The notes: a model not told the origin generated them from the letters alone. 64,000 nucleotides of DNA from Paracidovorax avenae (GCF_040892545.1 NZ_CP156079.1:5367501-5431500); one strand, 5' to 3'; shown: positions 51,101 through 63,956, counted from the first letter of the stretch. A program made the numbers and translations.

Positions 51101-52427
51101 CCGGCATGCCGGAGGTTTTCACCGCCGCGCCGTCGGCCAGCGCCAGGCCTGCCACCCGGCCCCGGGCCTGGTACTGCCGGGGGGCATCCAGAGGGCCTCG
51201 CCAGCTCGCCTGGATCTCCTCCACGGTGCCCCGCGGGCCGAACCGGTCGAGCGCCCCGTGCAGCGCGTCGCCCAGTGGCAGGCGGCTGGCGACCTGGGCC
51301 AGCGCCGCCAGGTCGAGCCGGTCGGCGCGCAGCTCGCCCTGCTCGCGCTCGGGCACGCGGGGATCCCTGCCGGCCTGCCGGATGGACACATTCCCGCCAG
51401 GCCAGCGCAGGCCGTCGCGGGTCAGGAACTGCAGCCCCTCGGTGGACGCCTCGAAGCCGCCTTCCAGCCAGCGCCCGCCCACGCGGCCCGCGACCGAAGC
51501 CAGTGCCAGGGGCTCCAGCCCCTTTCCCAGCGTGGCCTCCACGTCGGCCAGCGCCACATCCGCCGTGCCGCCCGCCACCTCGCCACGCCGCACGTCCAGC
51601 CAGGCGCGCAGGGCGCCGCGGCCCTGCACCACGTCGATGCCCTCGATGTCCGCATGCTGGCGCAGGCGGGAGACGTCCACCCGCCCGAACTGCGCGAACA
51701 GCAGGCCGCTCCATTGCCTCCACGCACCGCCATGGGTGGTGAGCAGCGGCTGCCGGAAGCGGCCCATCAGCGTGAACCGGTCACCCCAGGACGGGGGTGG
51801 CGTGGCGTCCAGGCGCATGGCATGCCGCCAGCCCCGGTTGCGCAGCACGATGTCCACGTCGGACAGCTCCAGCGGAGGCGCTCCGCGCATCGCGTCCGTC
51901 CAGCGCACCGTACCGCCGCGCAGCGCCACCTCTCCCTGCGAGAACACCCAGTCGGCGGCCGCGCCTCCGTCGCCGGAGCCCGCCCCGCCATGCAGCCGGA
52001 TGCCGCCCACCACCAGCTGGCCGTCGGCTTCGCGACGCACATCCAGCTCGGGCCGCTCGATGTACAGCTGCTCGAATCCCAGGCGCAGCGCGGAGCGCGG
52101 GGAGAGCGCCGCCACCACCCGCGGCAGGCGCAGGGCTTCGCGGCCCTGCGGGTCGAGCAGGGCCACGTCGGTCAGTTCGATGGCCGGCACCAGGCCCTCG
52201 GAGCGCGCCGACAGCGCCCCGATGCGCACGGGTACCCCCAAGGCTTTCGTGGCCTGGGCTTCCAGCGCGGGGCGCCACTCTCCGATTCGCGGCACAATCC
52301 AGCCGTGGAGCACCCCCCAGGCCACGGCGACCAGCAGCCAGAAGGCGATCAGCAGTCCCAGTGACCACCGCGCAAGGCCCGCCATGCATCGGAGCAGGCG
52401 GGAGGGGTGCGGTGTCGTCTCAATCAT
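48177..52427 (-). CDS. yhdP: YhdP family (AsmA-like) phospholipid-transport protein
   Basis: 1416 residues. A single N-terminal membrane helix (WSLGLLIAFWLLVAVAWGVL) is followed by a very long periplasmic beta-rich chain with DUF3971 and an AsmA-like C-terminus (LNLTVPEASFTSSGNWVLLG, LPRRLTLDFRDVFSEGFAFD, VVVPEINAMTASLVATAINP, VGLGSFLAQVFLRGPL). In E. coli, YhdP, TamB and YdbH form bridges that carry phospholipids to the outer membrane. It heads an operon with the nitrilase-family gene and the two-component pair, and is divergent from glnE. Confidence 0.92.
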   Translation of the reverse strand: MIETTPHPSRLLRCMAGLARWSLGLLIAFWLLVAVAWGVLHGWIVPRIGEWRPALEAQATKALGVPVRIGALSARSEGLVPAIELTDVALLDPQGREALRLPRVVAALSPRSALRLGFEQLYIERPELDVRREADGQLVVGGIRLHGGAGSGDGGAAADWVFSQGEVALRGGTVRWTDAMRGAPPLELSDVDIVLRNRGWRHAMRLDATPPPSWGDRFTLMGRFRQPLLTTHGGAWRQWSGLLFAQFGRVDVSRLRQHADIEGIDVVQGRGALRAWLDVRRGEVAGGTADVALADVEATLGKGLEPLALASVAGRVGGRWLEGGFEASTEGLQFLTRDGLRWPGGNVSIRQAGRDPRVPEREQGELRADRLDLAALAQVASRLPLGDALHGALDRFGPRGTVEEIQASWRGPLDAPRQYQARGRVAGLALADGAAVKTSGMPGVRGAAVDFEFTQAGGKASVAIQDGALVLPEVFEDPTVPLERLSASVRWQVEGERIALQVPDLQFSNADAQGEARMAWTTGDPKRSSSRSRFPGVLDLSGELRRADGTRVHRYLPLAIPAETRHYVRDAVTAGTASSVQFRVKGDLHDIPFNHPGQGEFHIAARLRDVTYAYVPPGLQHAGDPVWPALTQLAGELVFDRSSMAVRGATGSFAGTPRLRVDRVEARIPDLAHSVVGVQAQAQGPLADMLAFMAASPLSRLTSHALDQATGTGNAGLQLSLSLPISHIDQSKVQGSLAFAGNDVRITPDVPVITRTRGAVQFSDTGFTLANVQGRALGGDLRLEGGMRSAASGANALESSVQVRGQGVATAEGLREAVQWPGLPELARHATGSAAYALALGVRRGLPEVLVTTNLQGMALDLPAPLGKAADAVRPVRYESQLARESAVPADAGADPPVREQMTVDIGGIGSASYVLDHSGPVPRVLRGAIGIGLAPGESAVMPERGVSANVHTDLLDLDAWQDVLGRQAAGPASAPASAPEAGASTPAASAAAPGGSARMPEGGAQEFLPTVLAARAKTLVLQGRTLHDVVAGGSREGSTWRANLDARELSGYVEYRPDGEGDESGGRVFARLSRLSVPQSEAQQVEESLLDSRTESTTMPALDIIVQDFELRGRRLGRIEVEAQNRGGAGAPREWRLSKLNLTVPEASFTSSGNWVLLGGGAAGARRRTSMDFRLDIRDSGQLLARFGMEGVVRRGKGRMEGQVAWMGAPLDPDYRSMSGQINVNVESGQFLKADPGLAKLLGVLSLQSLPRRLTLDFRDVFSEGFAFDFVRGDVRIEQGVATTNNLQMKGVNAAVLMEGSADLDHETQNLHVVVVPEINAMTASLVATAINPVVGLGSFLAQVFLRGPLIQAATQEFRIDGTWTDPRIVRVPRRRTGAEPPATASPEEAAAPAPASTASQRKAPASRGAEEKEP

Positions 52428-52528
52428 GGTGGGCTTGGATGTGGCAGGAATTATGACCCGCGCCCGCTGTGCGGGTTCAGCCCCAAAGGGTGTCGGTATG
52501 TACAGTTTCAGTGCCTCTTCCTTGCCAT

Positions 52529-55285
52529 ATGTCCACGCCGTTCGCTGAGCCCGGCGGCGCCTCCGCGGAGCATGCCGCCGGGGCCGCCCATTCCCGATTC
52601 CACCAGCGGCTGCAGCGCCGCTATGCCGGCGAAACCGCGCTGCTGCCGCCAGGCGCCCCCACCCGCCAGACCATGGCCGAGGCCCTGCAGGCCCTGCGCG
52701 CGCGCGGGCACGACACGGGCGCCGCCCTGCGCGTGCTGCGGCAACTGGTCATGGAGCGGCTGATCCGGATGGACTGCGAGGAAGGCGCGCCGCTGTCCGA
52801 CGTCACCCGGGCCACGACCGAACTCGCGGAACTCGCGCTGGACGAAGCCCTGCGCCACGCACGCCAGGACCTCGATGCCCGCCATGGCCCGCCGCAGGGC
52901 CCGGACGGCGCCCCGGTGGCGCTCTGGATCGTCGGCATGGGCAAGCTGGGTGCGCGCGAACTGAACGTGTCCAGCGACATCGACGTGATCTATGTCTATG
53001 AGCACGAAGGCGAGACCGCGGGGGTGGACGGCGGCCGCGGCCGCATCTCCCACCAGGAATACTTCGGGCGCGCCGTGAAGGCCATCCACGCCCTGGTGGG
53101 AGAAACGACCGAGCACGGCTTCGTCTTCCGCATGGACCTGGCCCTGCGCCCCAACGGCAACTCCGGCCCGCCCGCCGTCTCGCTCGCCGCCCTGGAGGAA
53201 TACCTGCAGGTGCAGGGCCGCGAATGGGAACGCTTCGCCTGGCTCAAGAGCCGCATCGTGGCGCCGCGCGACGGCCTGGGCCATCCGGCCGTGCAGGGCC
53301 TGCGCGCGGTGGTGCTGCCGTTCGTCTTTCGCCGTTACCTCGACTACAGCGTGTTCGATTCGCTGCGCTCGCTGCACCGGCAGATCCGCGACCATGCCGC
53401 GAAGCGCAGTGCGGGTCATCCCGAGCGGGCCAACGACGTCAAGCTCTCGCGCGGGGGCATCCGCGAGATCGAATTCACCGTGCAGCTGCTGCAGGTGGTG
53501 CGCGGCGGGCAGTTCCCCGAACTGCGCTGCCGCCCCACGCTGGAAGCCCTGCAGCGCCTCGCACGCGCCGGCCTCATGCCCCAGGAGACGGCCGATGCGC
53601 TGGCCGAGGCCTATACCTTCCTGCGCCGCGTGGAGCACCGCATCCAGTACCTGGACGACCAGCAGACCCACGTGCTGCCCACGCGCGACGACGACCTCGC
53701 CTGGATCGCCAGCACGCTGGGGCTCGGCTGCTGCGCCTTCCTGCACCAGCTCGATGCCCACCGCGAACTGGTGGCGCAGGAGTTCGACACGCTGCTGGGC
53801 GGCCCCGGCAAGCGCCAGTGCAGCGGAGGCGGCTGCGGCGGGCCGCGCGCGCAATCGGCTCCGGTGCCCGAGTTCGACACGCTGCTGGAGCAACTGCCCC
53901 CGAAGGTGCGCGAACGCGTGGCCGAATGGCGCGACCATCCGCGCGTGGCCGCGCTGCGCGACGAAGCCCGCACGCGGCTGCTGCGGCTGGTGCAGCGCAC
54001 GGCGCGCTGGCTGGCCGAAGGCCGGGTGAACGAGGATGCCGCGGTGCGGCTCGTGGCCTGGCTGGAGCCGCTGCTGCGCCGGGAGAGCTATCTCGCGCTG
54101 CTGCTGGAGCGCCCGTCGGTGCATGAGCACCTGATGCACCTCCTGGGGGCCGCCCAGTGGCCGGCCCGCTACATGCTGCAGCACCCCGGCGTGATCGACG
54201 AACTGGCCGGGGACGCGCTGCTGTCCGAGCGCTTCGTTCCGGCGGATTTCGAACACGAAATGGAACTGCGCATCGGCTCGCTGCGCTCCACCGGCGAGGA
54301 CGACGACGAGGCATTGCTCAATCTGCTGCGCCGCGCCCAGCATGCGGAAACCTTCCGCACCCTCGCGCGCGACGTGGAGCGGCGCATCACCGTCGAACAG
54401 GTGGCCGACGACCTGTCGGCCCTCGCCGACTGCGTGCTGCGCGTGACCGCCGCGTGGTGCTGGGACCGGCTGCGCAACCGGCACCGCGACGTGCCGCAGT
54501 TCGGCATCATCGGCTACGGCAAGCTCGGCGGCAAGGAACTGGGCTACGGCAGCGACCTGGACATCGTCTTCGTGTTCGACGACGACGACGACCGCGCACC
54601 AGAGATCTATGCCGCCTTCGCGCGCAAGCTCATCAACTGGCTCACGGTGAAGACCGGCGAAGGCGACCTCTACGAGATCGACACCGCCCTGCGGCCCAAC
54701 GGCAGTTCGGGCCTGCTGGTCACGAGCTTCGAGGCCTATGCCAACTACCAGCAGCGCCGCGGCAGCAACACCGCCTGGACCTGGGAACACCAGGCCATGA
54801 CGCGCGCGCGCTTCGTGCTCGGCAGCGATGCGCTGCGCGACCGCTTCGATGCCGTGCGCACCGCCGTCATCACGGCCCCGCGCGACGCCGCAGGCCTGCA
54901 CGCGGAGATCGTCGCCATGCGCGAGCGCGTGCGTGCCGCGCACCCGGTGCCTGCAGGGCAGTTCGACGTGAAGCACAGCGTGGGCGGCATGGTCGATGCG
55001 GAATTCGCCGTTCAGTACCTCGTGCTCGCGCACGCGGGCGAGCACCCGGGCCTGTGCGACAACGTCGGCAACATCGCCCTGCTGCAGCGCGCGGAGGGCG
55101 CCGGCCTGCTGCCCGCGGGCGTCGGCGCGGCCGCCGCGTCGGCCTACCGGACATTGCGCCAGGTGCAGCACCGCGCGCGGCTCAACGAAGAGCCCACGCG
55201 CGTGGCACCCTCGTCGCTCCATGCCGAACGCGAGGCGGTGATGGCGCTGTGGCGGGCGGTATTCGGCGGCACGGCGGCGCCGTGA
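52529..55285 (+). CDS. glnE: glutamine synthetase adenylyltransferase/adenylyl-removing enzyme
   Basis: 918 residues with two nucleotidyltransferase domains. The N-terminal one has GKLGARELNVSSDIDVIYVY (D150, D152; deadenylylation). The C-terminal one has GKLGGKELGYGSDLDIVFVF (adenylylation). Helical GlnD-UR domains follow each (VKLSRGGIREIEFTVQLLQ, VKHSVGGMVDAEFAVQYLV). It controls glutamine synthetase in response to PII. A 30-residue Gly/Cys-rich insert (LLGGPGKRQCSGGGCGG) lies in the linker between halves and is flanked by the repeated EFDTLL. The ATG at 52529 is the first in the conserved range. Confidence 0.95.
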   Translation: MSTPFAEPGGASAEHAAGAAHSRFHQRLQRRYAGETALLPPGAPTRQTMAEALQALRARGHDTGAALRVLRQLVMERLIRMDCEEGAPLSDVTRATTELAELALDEALRHARQDLDARHGPPQGPDGAPVALWIVGMGKLGARELNVSSDIDVIYVYEHEGETAGVDGGRGRISHQEYFGRAVKAIHALVGETTEHGFVFRMDLALRPNGNSGPPAVSLAALEEYLQVQGREWERFAWLKSRIVAPRDGLGHPAVQGLRAVVLPFVFRRYLDYSVFDSLRSLHRQIRDHAAKRSAGHPERANDVKLSRGGIREIEFTVQLLQVVRGGQFPELRCRPTLEALQRLARAGLMPQETADALAEAYTFLRRVEHRIQYLDDQQTHVLPTRDDDLAWIASTLGLGCCAFLHQLDAHRELVAQEFDTLLGGPGKRQCSGGGCGGPRAQSAPVPEFDTLLEQLPPKVRERVAEWRDHPRVAALRDEARTRLLRLVQRTARWLAEGRVNEDAAVRLVAWLEPLLRRESYLALLLERPSVHEHLMHLLGAAQWPARYMLQHPGVIDELAGDALLSERFVPADFEHEMELRIGSLRSTGEDDDEALLNLLRRAQHAETFRTLARDVERRITVEQVADDLSALADCVLRVTAAWCWDRLRNRHRDVPQFGIIGYGKLGGKELGYGSDLDIVFVFDDDDDRAPEIYAAFARKLINWLTVKTGEGDLYEIDTALRPNGSSGLLVTSFEAYANYQQRRGSNTAWTWEHQAMTRARFVLGSDALRDRFDAVRTAVITAPRDAAGLHAEIVAMRERVRAAHPVPAGQFDVKHSVGGMVDAEFAVQYLVLAHAGEHPGLCDNVGNIALLQRAEGAGLLPAGVGAAAASAYRTLRQVQHRARLNEEPTRVAPSSLHAEREAVMALWRAVFGGTAAP
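53780..53888 (+). repeat. 19-bp direct repeat inside glnE, 90 bp apart
   Basis: GAGTTCGACACGCTGCTGG occurs at 53780-53798 and again at 53870-53888. The 90-bp period keeps the frame and duplicates the peptide EFDTLL around a Gly/Cys-rich insert. It could expand or collapse by slippage or recombination without breaking glnE. Confidence 0.85.
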
Positions 55286-55678
55286 TGCCCTGCGGCGGCG
55301 CAAGGCCGCCGCCATTCCCCGCTGCATCTCGGCTCCTTCCCGGAGCAAAGCAGGGGACTTCCCTTATCCCAGCCATAAATCTTGGGACATTGCTGCTCGG
55401 CAGTTTTTTGGCAACGATACGCCCAAGCAACAAGAATTTACACAACAGCGTGCCGATGACCGCTGGAGACGCGGACTCATCGCTGTGAAGAGCCTCTCAA
55501 GGGGCCGAAGTCAAGAGGGAGGGCATCCTGCCTGTACACGGTCATTCGGCGCCTGGGGTTGCCCCCTCAGCGCGTCGTGTGCGGCTGTGCCAACGAACCA
55601 CTCTGCGGGCCCGCGCCCGTGGCAATCGGCTGGTCCGTCTCCCACTCCATCGTTGTCAACGAATCGAACGGAGCCGCC
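55286..55678. other. intergenic leader of the NRPS cluster
   Basis: 393 bp without a gene apart from the hairpin at its start. The middle (55380-55445) is distinctly AT-richer than its surroundings. It holds TTGGCA followed 18 bp later by AAGAAT, a possible promoter for the NRPS operon. No known regulator site was recognised. Upstream frames that run into the NRPS gene lack conserved sequence. Confidence 0.35.
55292..55312 (+). terminator. GC hairpin after glnE
   Basis: GCGGCGGC-GCAAG-GCCGCCGC is a perfect 8-bp stem seven bases after the glnE stop. No T-run follows, so termination may be weak or factor-aided. Confidence 0.5.
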
Positions 55679-60022
<4,344 letters not shown>

Positions 60023-60046
60023 CCCATCGCAGGAGAAACTTAACCC

Positions 60047-61378
60047 ATGGCACGCTATCTGCTCGCCGCCACCGCCCTGCCCGGACATGTGATGCCCGTC
60101 CTGGCAGTGGCACGGCACCTCGTCCAGCTCGGCCACGAAGTGCGGATCCACACCGGCGGCATCTTCCGCACCCAGGCCGAAGGCACCGGCGCCAGCTTCG
60201 TTCCGCTGCTGCCCGGCATCGGCCAGGACTTTCGCGAATTCGGCCAGCAGCACCCGCAACTGCAACGGCTGCCGCCCGGCCCGCCCCGGCTCGCCTATGG
60301 CCTCAAGCATTTCTTCGCCGACGCCATCGCGCTGCAGTACGAAGGCCTGCGCAGCATCCTGGACGGAGGCTTCGACGCCGACGCCATCGTCACGGACACC
60401 ATGTTCTGCGGCACCATGCCGCTGCTGCTGGGGCCGCGCGGCGACAGGCCGCCCGTGGTCGCGCTGGGCATCAGTGCGCTGGCGCTCTCCAGCGCCGACA
60501 CGGCCATGTTCGGCTCGGCGCTGCCGCCCCCCGCCAACGCCCAGCAGCGGCAGCAATACCAGGCGCTCCAGGCCATGGTCCGGCGAACCACCTTCGACGA
60601 CGTGCAGCGCCACTTCGACGGCGTGCTCGCGCAGCTGGGGCGACCGCCGCTTCCCGGGTTCTTCGCCGATGCCATGTTCACCCTGCCGGACCTCTACCTG
60701 CAACTCACGGCCGAGGCTTTCGAATATCCTCGCAGCGACCTGCCGGACACGGTCCGCTTCGTGGGGCCGCTGCTCGCGCCGCCCTCGCAGGGTTTCGAAC
60801 CGCCGCCATGGTGGCACACGCTGGACGATGGCCGCAGCGTGGTGCTGGTCACGCAGGGCACGCTGGCCAACGAGGACCCGAACCACCTGATCGTCCCCAC
60901 GCTCCAGGCGCTGGCCGGCATGCCGCACCTGCACGTGATCGCCACCACGGGCGGGCCCGTGCCGCCCGCGGTCGCGGCAGCGGCTCCCGCGAATGCCCGT
61001 GTCCTCGACTTCATCCCGTACGACCGCCTGTTGCCCAAGGTGCATGCGCTGGTGACCAATGGCGGTTATGGCTCGGTCAACCATGCCCTCAGCCTCGGCA
61101 TCCCCATGGTGGTGGCCGGAAGCACGGAGGAAAAACCCGAAATCGCGGCCCGCGTCGCCTGGACGGGGGCAGGCATCAACCTGAAGACAGGACAACCCGG
61201 CAGCCGCGCGATCGCGGACGCGGTCCACCAGTTGCTCGGCCATGCCTCCTACCGGCAGCGCGCGCAGGCTATGCGGGATGCCTTTGCGGGGTACGACGCC
61301 CTGGCAAGCATCGCCCAGGCCCTGGAAGGCCTGACCGGGGCTGCGGAACGCAGCCGGCCACAGCCGGCCCTTGCGTAG
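60047..61378 (+). CDS. GT1-family (MGT/RhlB-like) glycosyltransferase
   Basis: 443 residues. The N-terminal acceptor half starts with YLLAATALPGHVMPVLAVAR, the typical H-x-x-P first strand. The C-terminal donor half has VVLVTQGTLANEDPNHLIVP, then VLDFIPYDRLLPKVHALVTN and GGYGSVNHALSLGIPMVVAG, the sugar-nucleotide-binding region. This group includes enzymes that glycosylate macrolides, flavonoids, sterols and hydroxy-acyl lipids (RhlB). It starts 24 bp after the NRPS gene, so it probably adds a sugar to the NRPS product, for example on a serinol hydroxyl. The sugar donor cannot be told from sequence. Confidence 0.9.
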   Translation: MARYLLAATALPGHVMPVLAVARHLVQLGHEVRIHTGGIFRTQAEGTGASFVPLLPGIGQDFREFGQQHPQLQRLPPGPPRLAYGLKHFFADAIALQYEGLRSILDGGFDADAIVTDTMFCGTMPLLLGPRGDRPPVVALGISALALSSADTAMFGSALPPPANAQQRQQYQALQAMVRRTTFDDVQRHFDGVLAQLGRPPLPGFFADAMFTLPDLYLQLTAEAFEYPRSDLPDTVRFVGPLLAPPSQGFEPPPWWHTLDDGRSVVLVTQGTLANEDPNHLIVPTLQALAGMPHLHVIATTGGPVPPAVAAAAPANARVLDFIPYDRLLPKVHALVTNGGYGSVNHALSLGIPMVVAGSTEEKPEIAARVAWTGAGINLKTGQPGSRAIADAVHQLLGHASYRQRAQAMRDAFAGYDALASIAQALEGLTGAAERSRPQPALA

Positions 61379-61411
61379 CCATGAAGAAAAGAACTGCAAC
61401 GGAGCTTTCCC

Positions 61412-61585
61412 ATGACCCATCCCCTTGACGACAGCAACGGCCTTTTCCTCGTGCTGCACAACGCCGCAGGCCAGGCGTCCCTGTGGCCGCACTTCCTGGT
61501 GGTGCCCGCAGGCTGGACGGCGGTCTTCGGCCCGGAGAGCACCGAACGCTGCCGCGACTTCATCGAGGCCCGCGCTCCCGCCTGA
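61412..61585 (+). CDS. MbtH-like protein, short form
   Basis: 57 residues. GLFLVLHNAAGQASLWPHFL and VVPAGWTAVFGPES match the MbtH family (consensus N-x-E-x-Q-x-S-L-W-P and P-x-G-W), with W25 and W35 in place and a Cys at 47. MbtH partners bind adenylation domains and help them fold or work. The third conserved Trp and the usual R-P end after the last helix are missing: it stops at EARAPA. GGAG lies eight bases before the ATG, and it starts 33 bp after the glycosyltransferase. It almost surely serves the NRPS. Confidence 0.85.
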   Translation: MTHPLDDSNGLFLVLHNAAGQASLWPHFLVVPAGWTAVFGPESTERCRDFIEARAPA

Positions 61586-61637
61586 ACGGCGACCACGGTC
61601 CGGCCGATACGGCGGGACGCGGACAGGCGCCCGCACA

Positions 61638-61661
61638 ATTCAAACAAACGTTTGATTGAAT
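61638..61661. promoter_or_regulatory. 24-bp palindrome upstream of the TetR gene
   Basis: ATTCAAACAAAC is followed directly by GTTTGATTGAAT, its reverse complement but for one base. It ends 18 bp before the TetR ATG and resembles the operators of AcrR-like TetR proteins. It probably controls the tetR-efflux operon. Confidence 0.7.
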
Positions 61662-61679
61662 GTGGTGTAATCCGCGGCC

Positions 61680-62447
61680 ATGCCCGCACGACGTCCACGT
61701 TCTGCCGAGATTCCCCCTCCGGCATCGTCTCCCACCCTGACGGGAGAGGAGCAGGCATCCCCGCGGGCGCGCCTGCTGTCCGCCGCCCTGCGTTTGTTTT
61801 CCGAGCAGGGCTACACCAGGACCTCGGTCCGGGCCATTGCCGCGGCGGCGCAGGCCAACGTGGCGGCCGTGAGCTACTACTTCGGCGACAAGGCATCGCT
61901 CTACAGTGCCGTCTTCACCGAGCCCACGTGGGACCACGAGTCGCTGCGCTCCGCCTTCGCCCAACCCGGCATCACGATGGAAGAGGCGCTGCGGCGCTAC
62001 TTCCACGCGGCGCTCGCCCCCCTGAGCCATGGCGAACTGGCCCGCCAGAGCGTGCGGCTGCACATCCGGGAAATGCTCGAGCCCACGGGCCAATGGGAAC
62101 GGGCCCTGGACAAGGACGTGCGCCAGCCCCATGACGCGCTCGTGCGACTGCTGTGCCGCCACATGGGGGTCGCCACCGCGGACCTCGCCATCCACCGGCT
62201 GGCGCTGACCCTCTCCAGCATGGCGTTCCAGCTGTGGGGCCATCGCGACGACATCGAGGCCATCAAGCCCGAACTGCTGGCCACGACCGGGGCAGTGGAA
62301 CTCTGGGCCGACCGCATGGTGGACTATGCGCTGGCCATGATCGCAGCCGAGAAAGCCTGGCGTCAAGCCACGCCCGCCGCAGCCCGGGCGTCTGCCAGGG
62401 CCTCCGCTCCTCCTCCACCGGCCCGCCGCAAGACGCTGAAACCATGA
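61680..62447 (+). CDS. TetR/AcrR family regulator (CerR/DUF1956-type C-terminus)
   Basis: 255 residues. After a disordered start, the DNA-binding domain reads RARLLSAALRLFSEQGYTRT, SVRAIAAAAQANVAAVSYYF, GDKASLYSAVF. The C-terminal ligand domain (LARQSVRLHIREMLEPTGQW and on) is of the CerR/DUF1956 group found with efflux pumps. Its stop overlaps the start of the outer-membrane factor gene (ATGA), so it sits in the operon it probably represses. The palindrome at 61638 is the likely site. Confidence 0.92.
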   Translation: MPARRPRSAEIPPPASSPTLTGEEQASPRARLLSAALRLFSEQGYTRTSVRAIAAAAQANVAAVSYYFGDKASLYSAVFTEPTWDHESLRSAFAQPGITMEEALRRYFHAALAPLSHGELARQSVRLHIREMLEPTGQWERALDKDVRQPHDALVRLLCRHMGVATADLAIHRLALTLSSMAFQLWGHRDDIEAIKPELLATTGAVELWADRMVDYALAMIAAEKAWRQATPAAARASARASAPPPPARRKTLKP

Positions 62448-63868
62448 CGCCGTTCCTCCCCACCGGACCCTACCGCCTTCTCTGCGCCGCTGCGCTGCTG
62501 GCCCTGTCGGGCTGCGCGGTGACATCGCCCCCGCCACGCACCGAAGCGGCCACGCCCGCCGGCTGGCAGGCCCCGCTGCCGCACCAGGGCCGCATCGAAG
62601 ATCTCGCCCGCTGGTGGGACCGCCTGGGCGACCCGTTGCTGACGGACCTGATCGGACGGGCACAGGAAGTCTCTCCGGACATCGCCCAGGCACGCTCGCG
62701 CGTGCAGCAGGCACGGGCCACCCAGGTCGCTGCGCGCGCCGCGCTGCTGCCGACGCTGGATGCCCAGGGCAATGCCAGCCGGGGCACCAGCCAGCAGGCC
62801 GCCGGCCTCGCCACGACCGTCCAGGGCACCGTGCAGGCCGGCTGGGAAGTGGATCTTTTCGGGGGCAACGCCGCGGCCGAGGAGGCCGCACGCCAGCGCT
62901 TCGCGGGCGCGCAGGCCCAGTGGCACGAGGCCCGCGTCTCGGTCGCGGCCGAAGTAGCCACGCAATACGATGCATGGCGCCAGTGCCTGCGGCTGGCCGA
63001 GGTGGCCCAGTCCGATGCCCGCTCCCGCACGGAGAGCGCGCGCCTGACCGAGGCCAGCGAACGTGCGGGCTTCACCGCGCCCGCCACGCTGGCGCTCGCG
63101 CAGGCCAGCGGCGCCGAAGGCCGCGTGCGCGCCGAGCAGCAGCGCATGGCCTGTGACATCGACCTGAAGGGACTGGTGGCGCTCACCGGCATGCCGGAAG
63201 CGGAACTGCGCACCCGGGGGGCCGAGTCGGCGGCACCGCAGGCCCTTCCGGATGCGCTCTTCGCCATCGATGCCCTGCCGGCCCGTGTCCTGGCCCAGCG
63301 GCCCGACGTGTATGCGGCCGAGCGCGAAGTGGCCGCGGCCAGCGCCGATGTCGGCAATGCACGCGCCCAGCGCTTTCCGCGCCTCACCCTGGCCGGGTCG
63401 GTCGGCCGGGCATGGGGCAGCACGGGCGGTACCAGCGTCGCCACCAACACCTGGTCGATCGGCCCGGTGGGCCTCAGCCTGCCCCTCTTCGATGCAGGCC
63501 GGCGTGCCGCCCAGGTCGATGCCGCCCAGGCACGCTACGAGGAAGCCGCGCAGCTCTACCGTGCCAACGTGCGCCGCGCGGTGAGCGAGGTCGAGCAGGC
63601 CCTGGTGCGGCTCGCGAGCACGGCCGCGCGCAGCGCCGACGCCGAGCGCGCCGCACAAGGCTACCGAGCCTCCTTCGTCGCTACCGAGGCGCGCTGGCGC
63701 GGCGGACTCGCGAGTCTGCTGGAGCTGGAGGAAACACGCCGCACCGCACTCAACTCCGAAACCGCGCTCATCTCGCTGCGGCAGGAGCGCATGGCGGCGT
63801 GGATCGGCCTCTACCGCGCTGCGGGAGGCGGCTGGGAGCCGCCTGCCACGCCGGTGGCGGCCCGCTAG
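62444..63868 (+). CDS. RND efflux outer-membrane lipoprotein, NodT/OprM family
   Basis: 474 residues. Lipobox L-S-G-C (Cys24), then the two TolC-like repeats: WWDRLGDPLLTDLIGRAQEV, SPDIAQARSRVQQARATQVA and, in the second half, LAQRPDVYAAEREVAAASAD, VGNARAQRFPRLTLAGSVG, LSLPLFDAGRRAAQVDAAQA. It forms the trimeric channel across the outer membrane. In this operon order (tetR, OMF, adaptor) the inner-membrane pump should lie beyond the window. Confidence 0.93.
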   Translation: MTPFLPTGPYRLLCAAALLALSGCAVTSPPPRTEAATPAGWQAPLPHQGRIEDLARWWDRLGDPLLTDLIGRAQEVSPDIAQARSRVQQARATQVAARAALLPTLDAQGNASRGTSQQAAGLATTVQGTVQAGWEVDLFGGNAAAEEAARQRFAGAQAQWHEARVSVAAEVATQYDAWRQCLRLAEVAQSDARSRTESARLTEASERAGFTAPATLALAQASGAEGRVRAEQQRMACDIDLKGLVALTGMPEAELRTRGAESAAPQALPDALFAIDALPARVLAQRPDVYAAEREVAAASADVGNARAQRFPRLTLAGSVGRAWGSTGGTSVATNTWSIGPVGLSLPLFDAGRRAAQVDAAQARYEEAAQLYRANVRRAVSEVEQALVRLASTAARSADAERAAQGYRASFVATEARWRGGLASLLELEETRRTALNSETALISLRQERMAAWIGLYRAAGGGWEPPATPVAAR

Positions 63869-63956
63869 TGCGCGGCGGCCCCGGCCCCACACCGACCAGC
63901 GCCTTCGGCGCCCCGCCCCGAACCGTTTCAACGACCGCAACTCCCGGACCTTTTCC

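Noticed and set aside
55292..55312. Riboswitch or leader element before the NRPS gene
   Set aside because: Only a simple GC hairpin directly after glnE is seen; no conserved riboswitch fold was recognised in 55286-55678.
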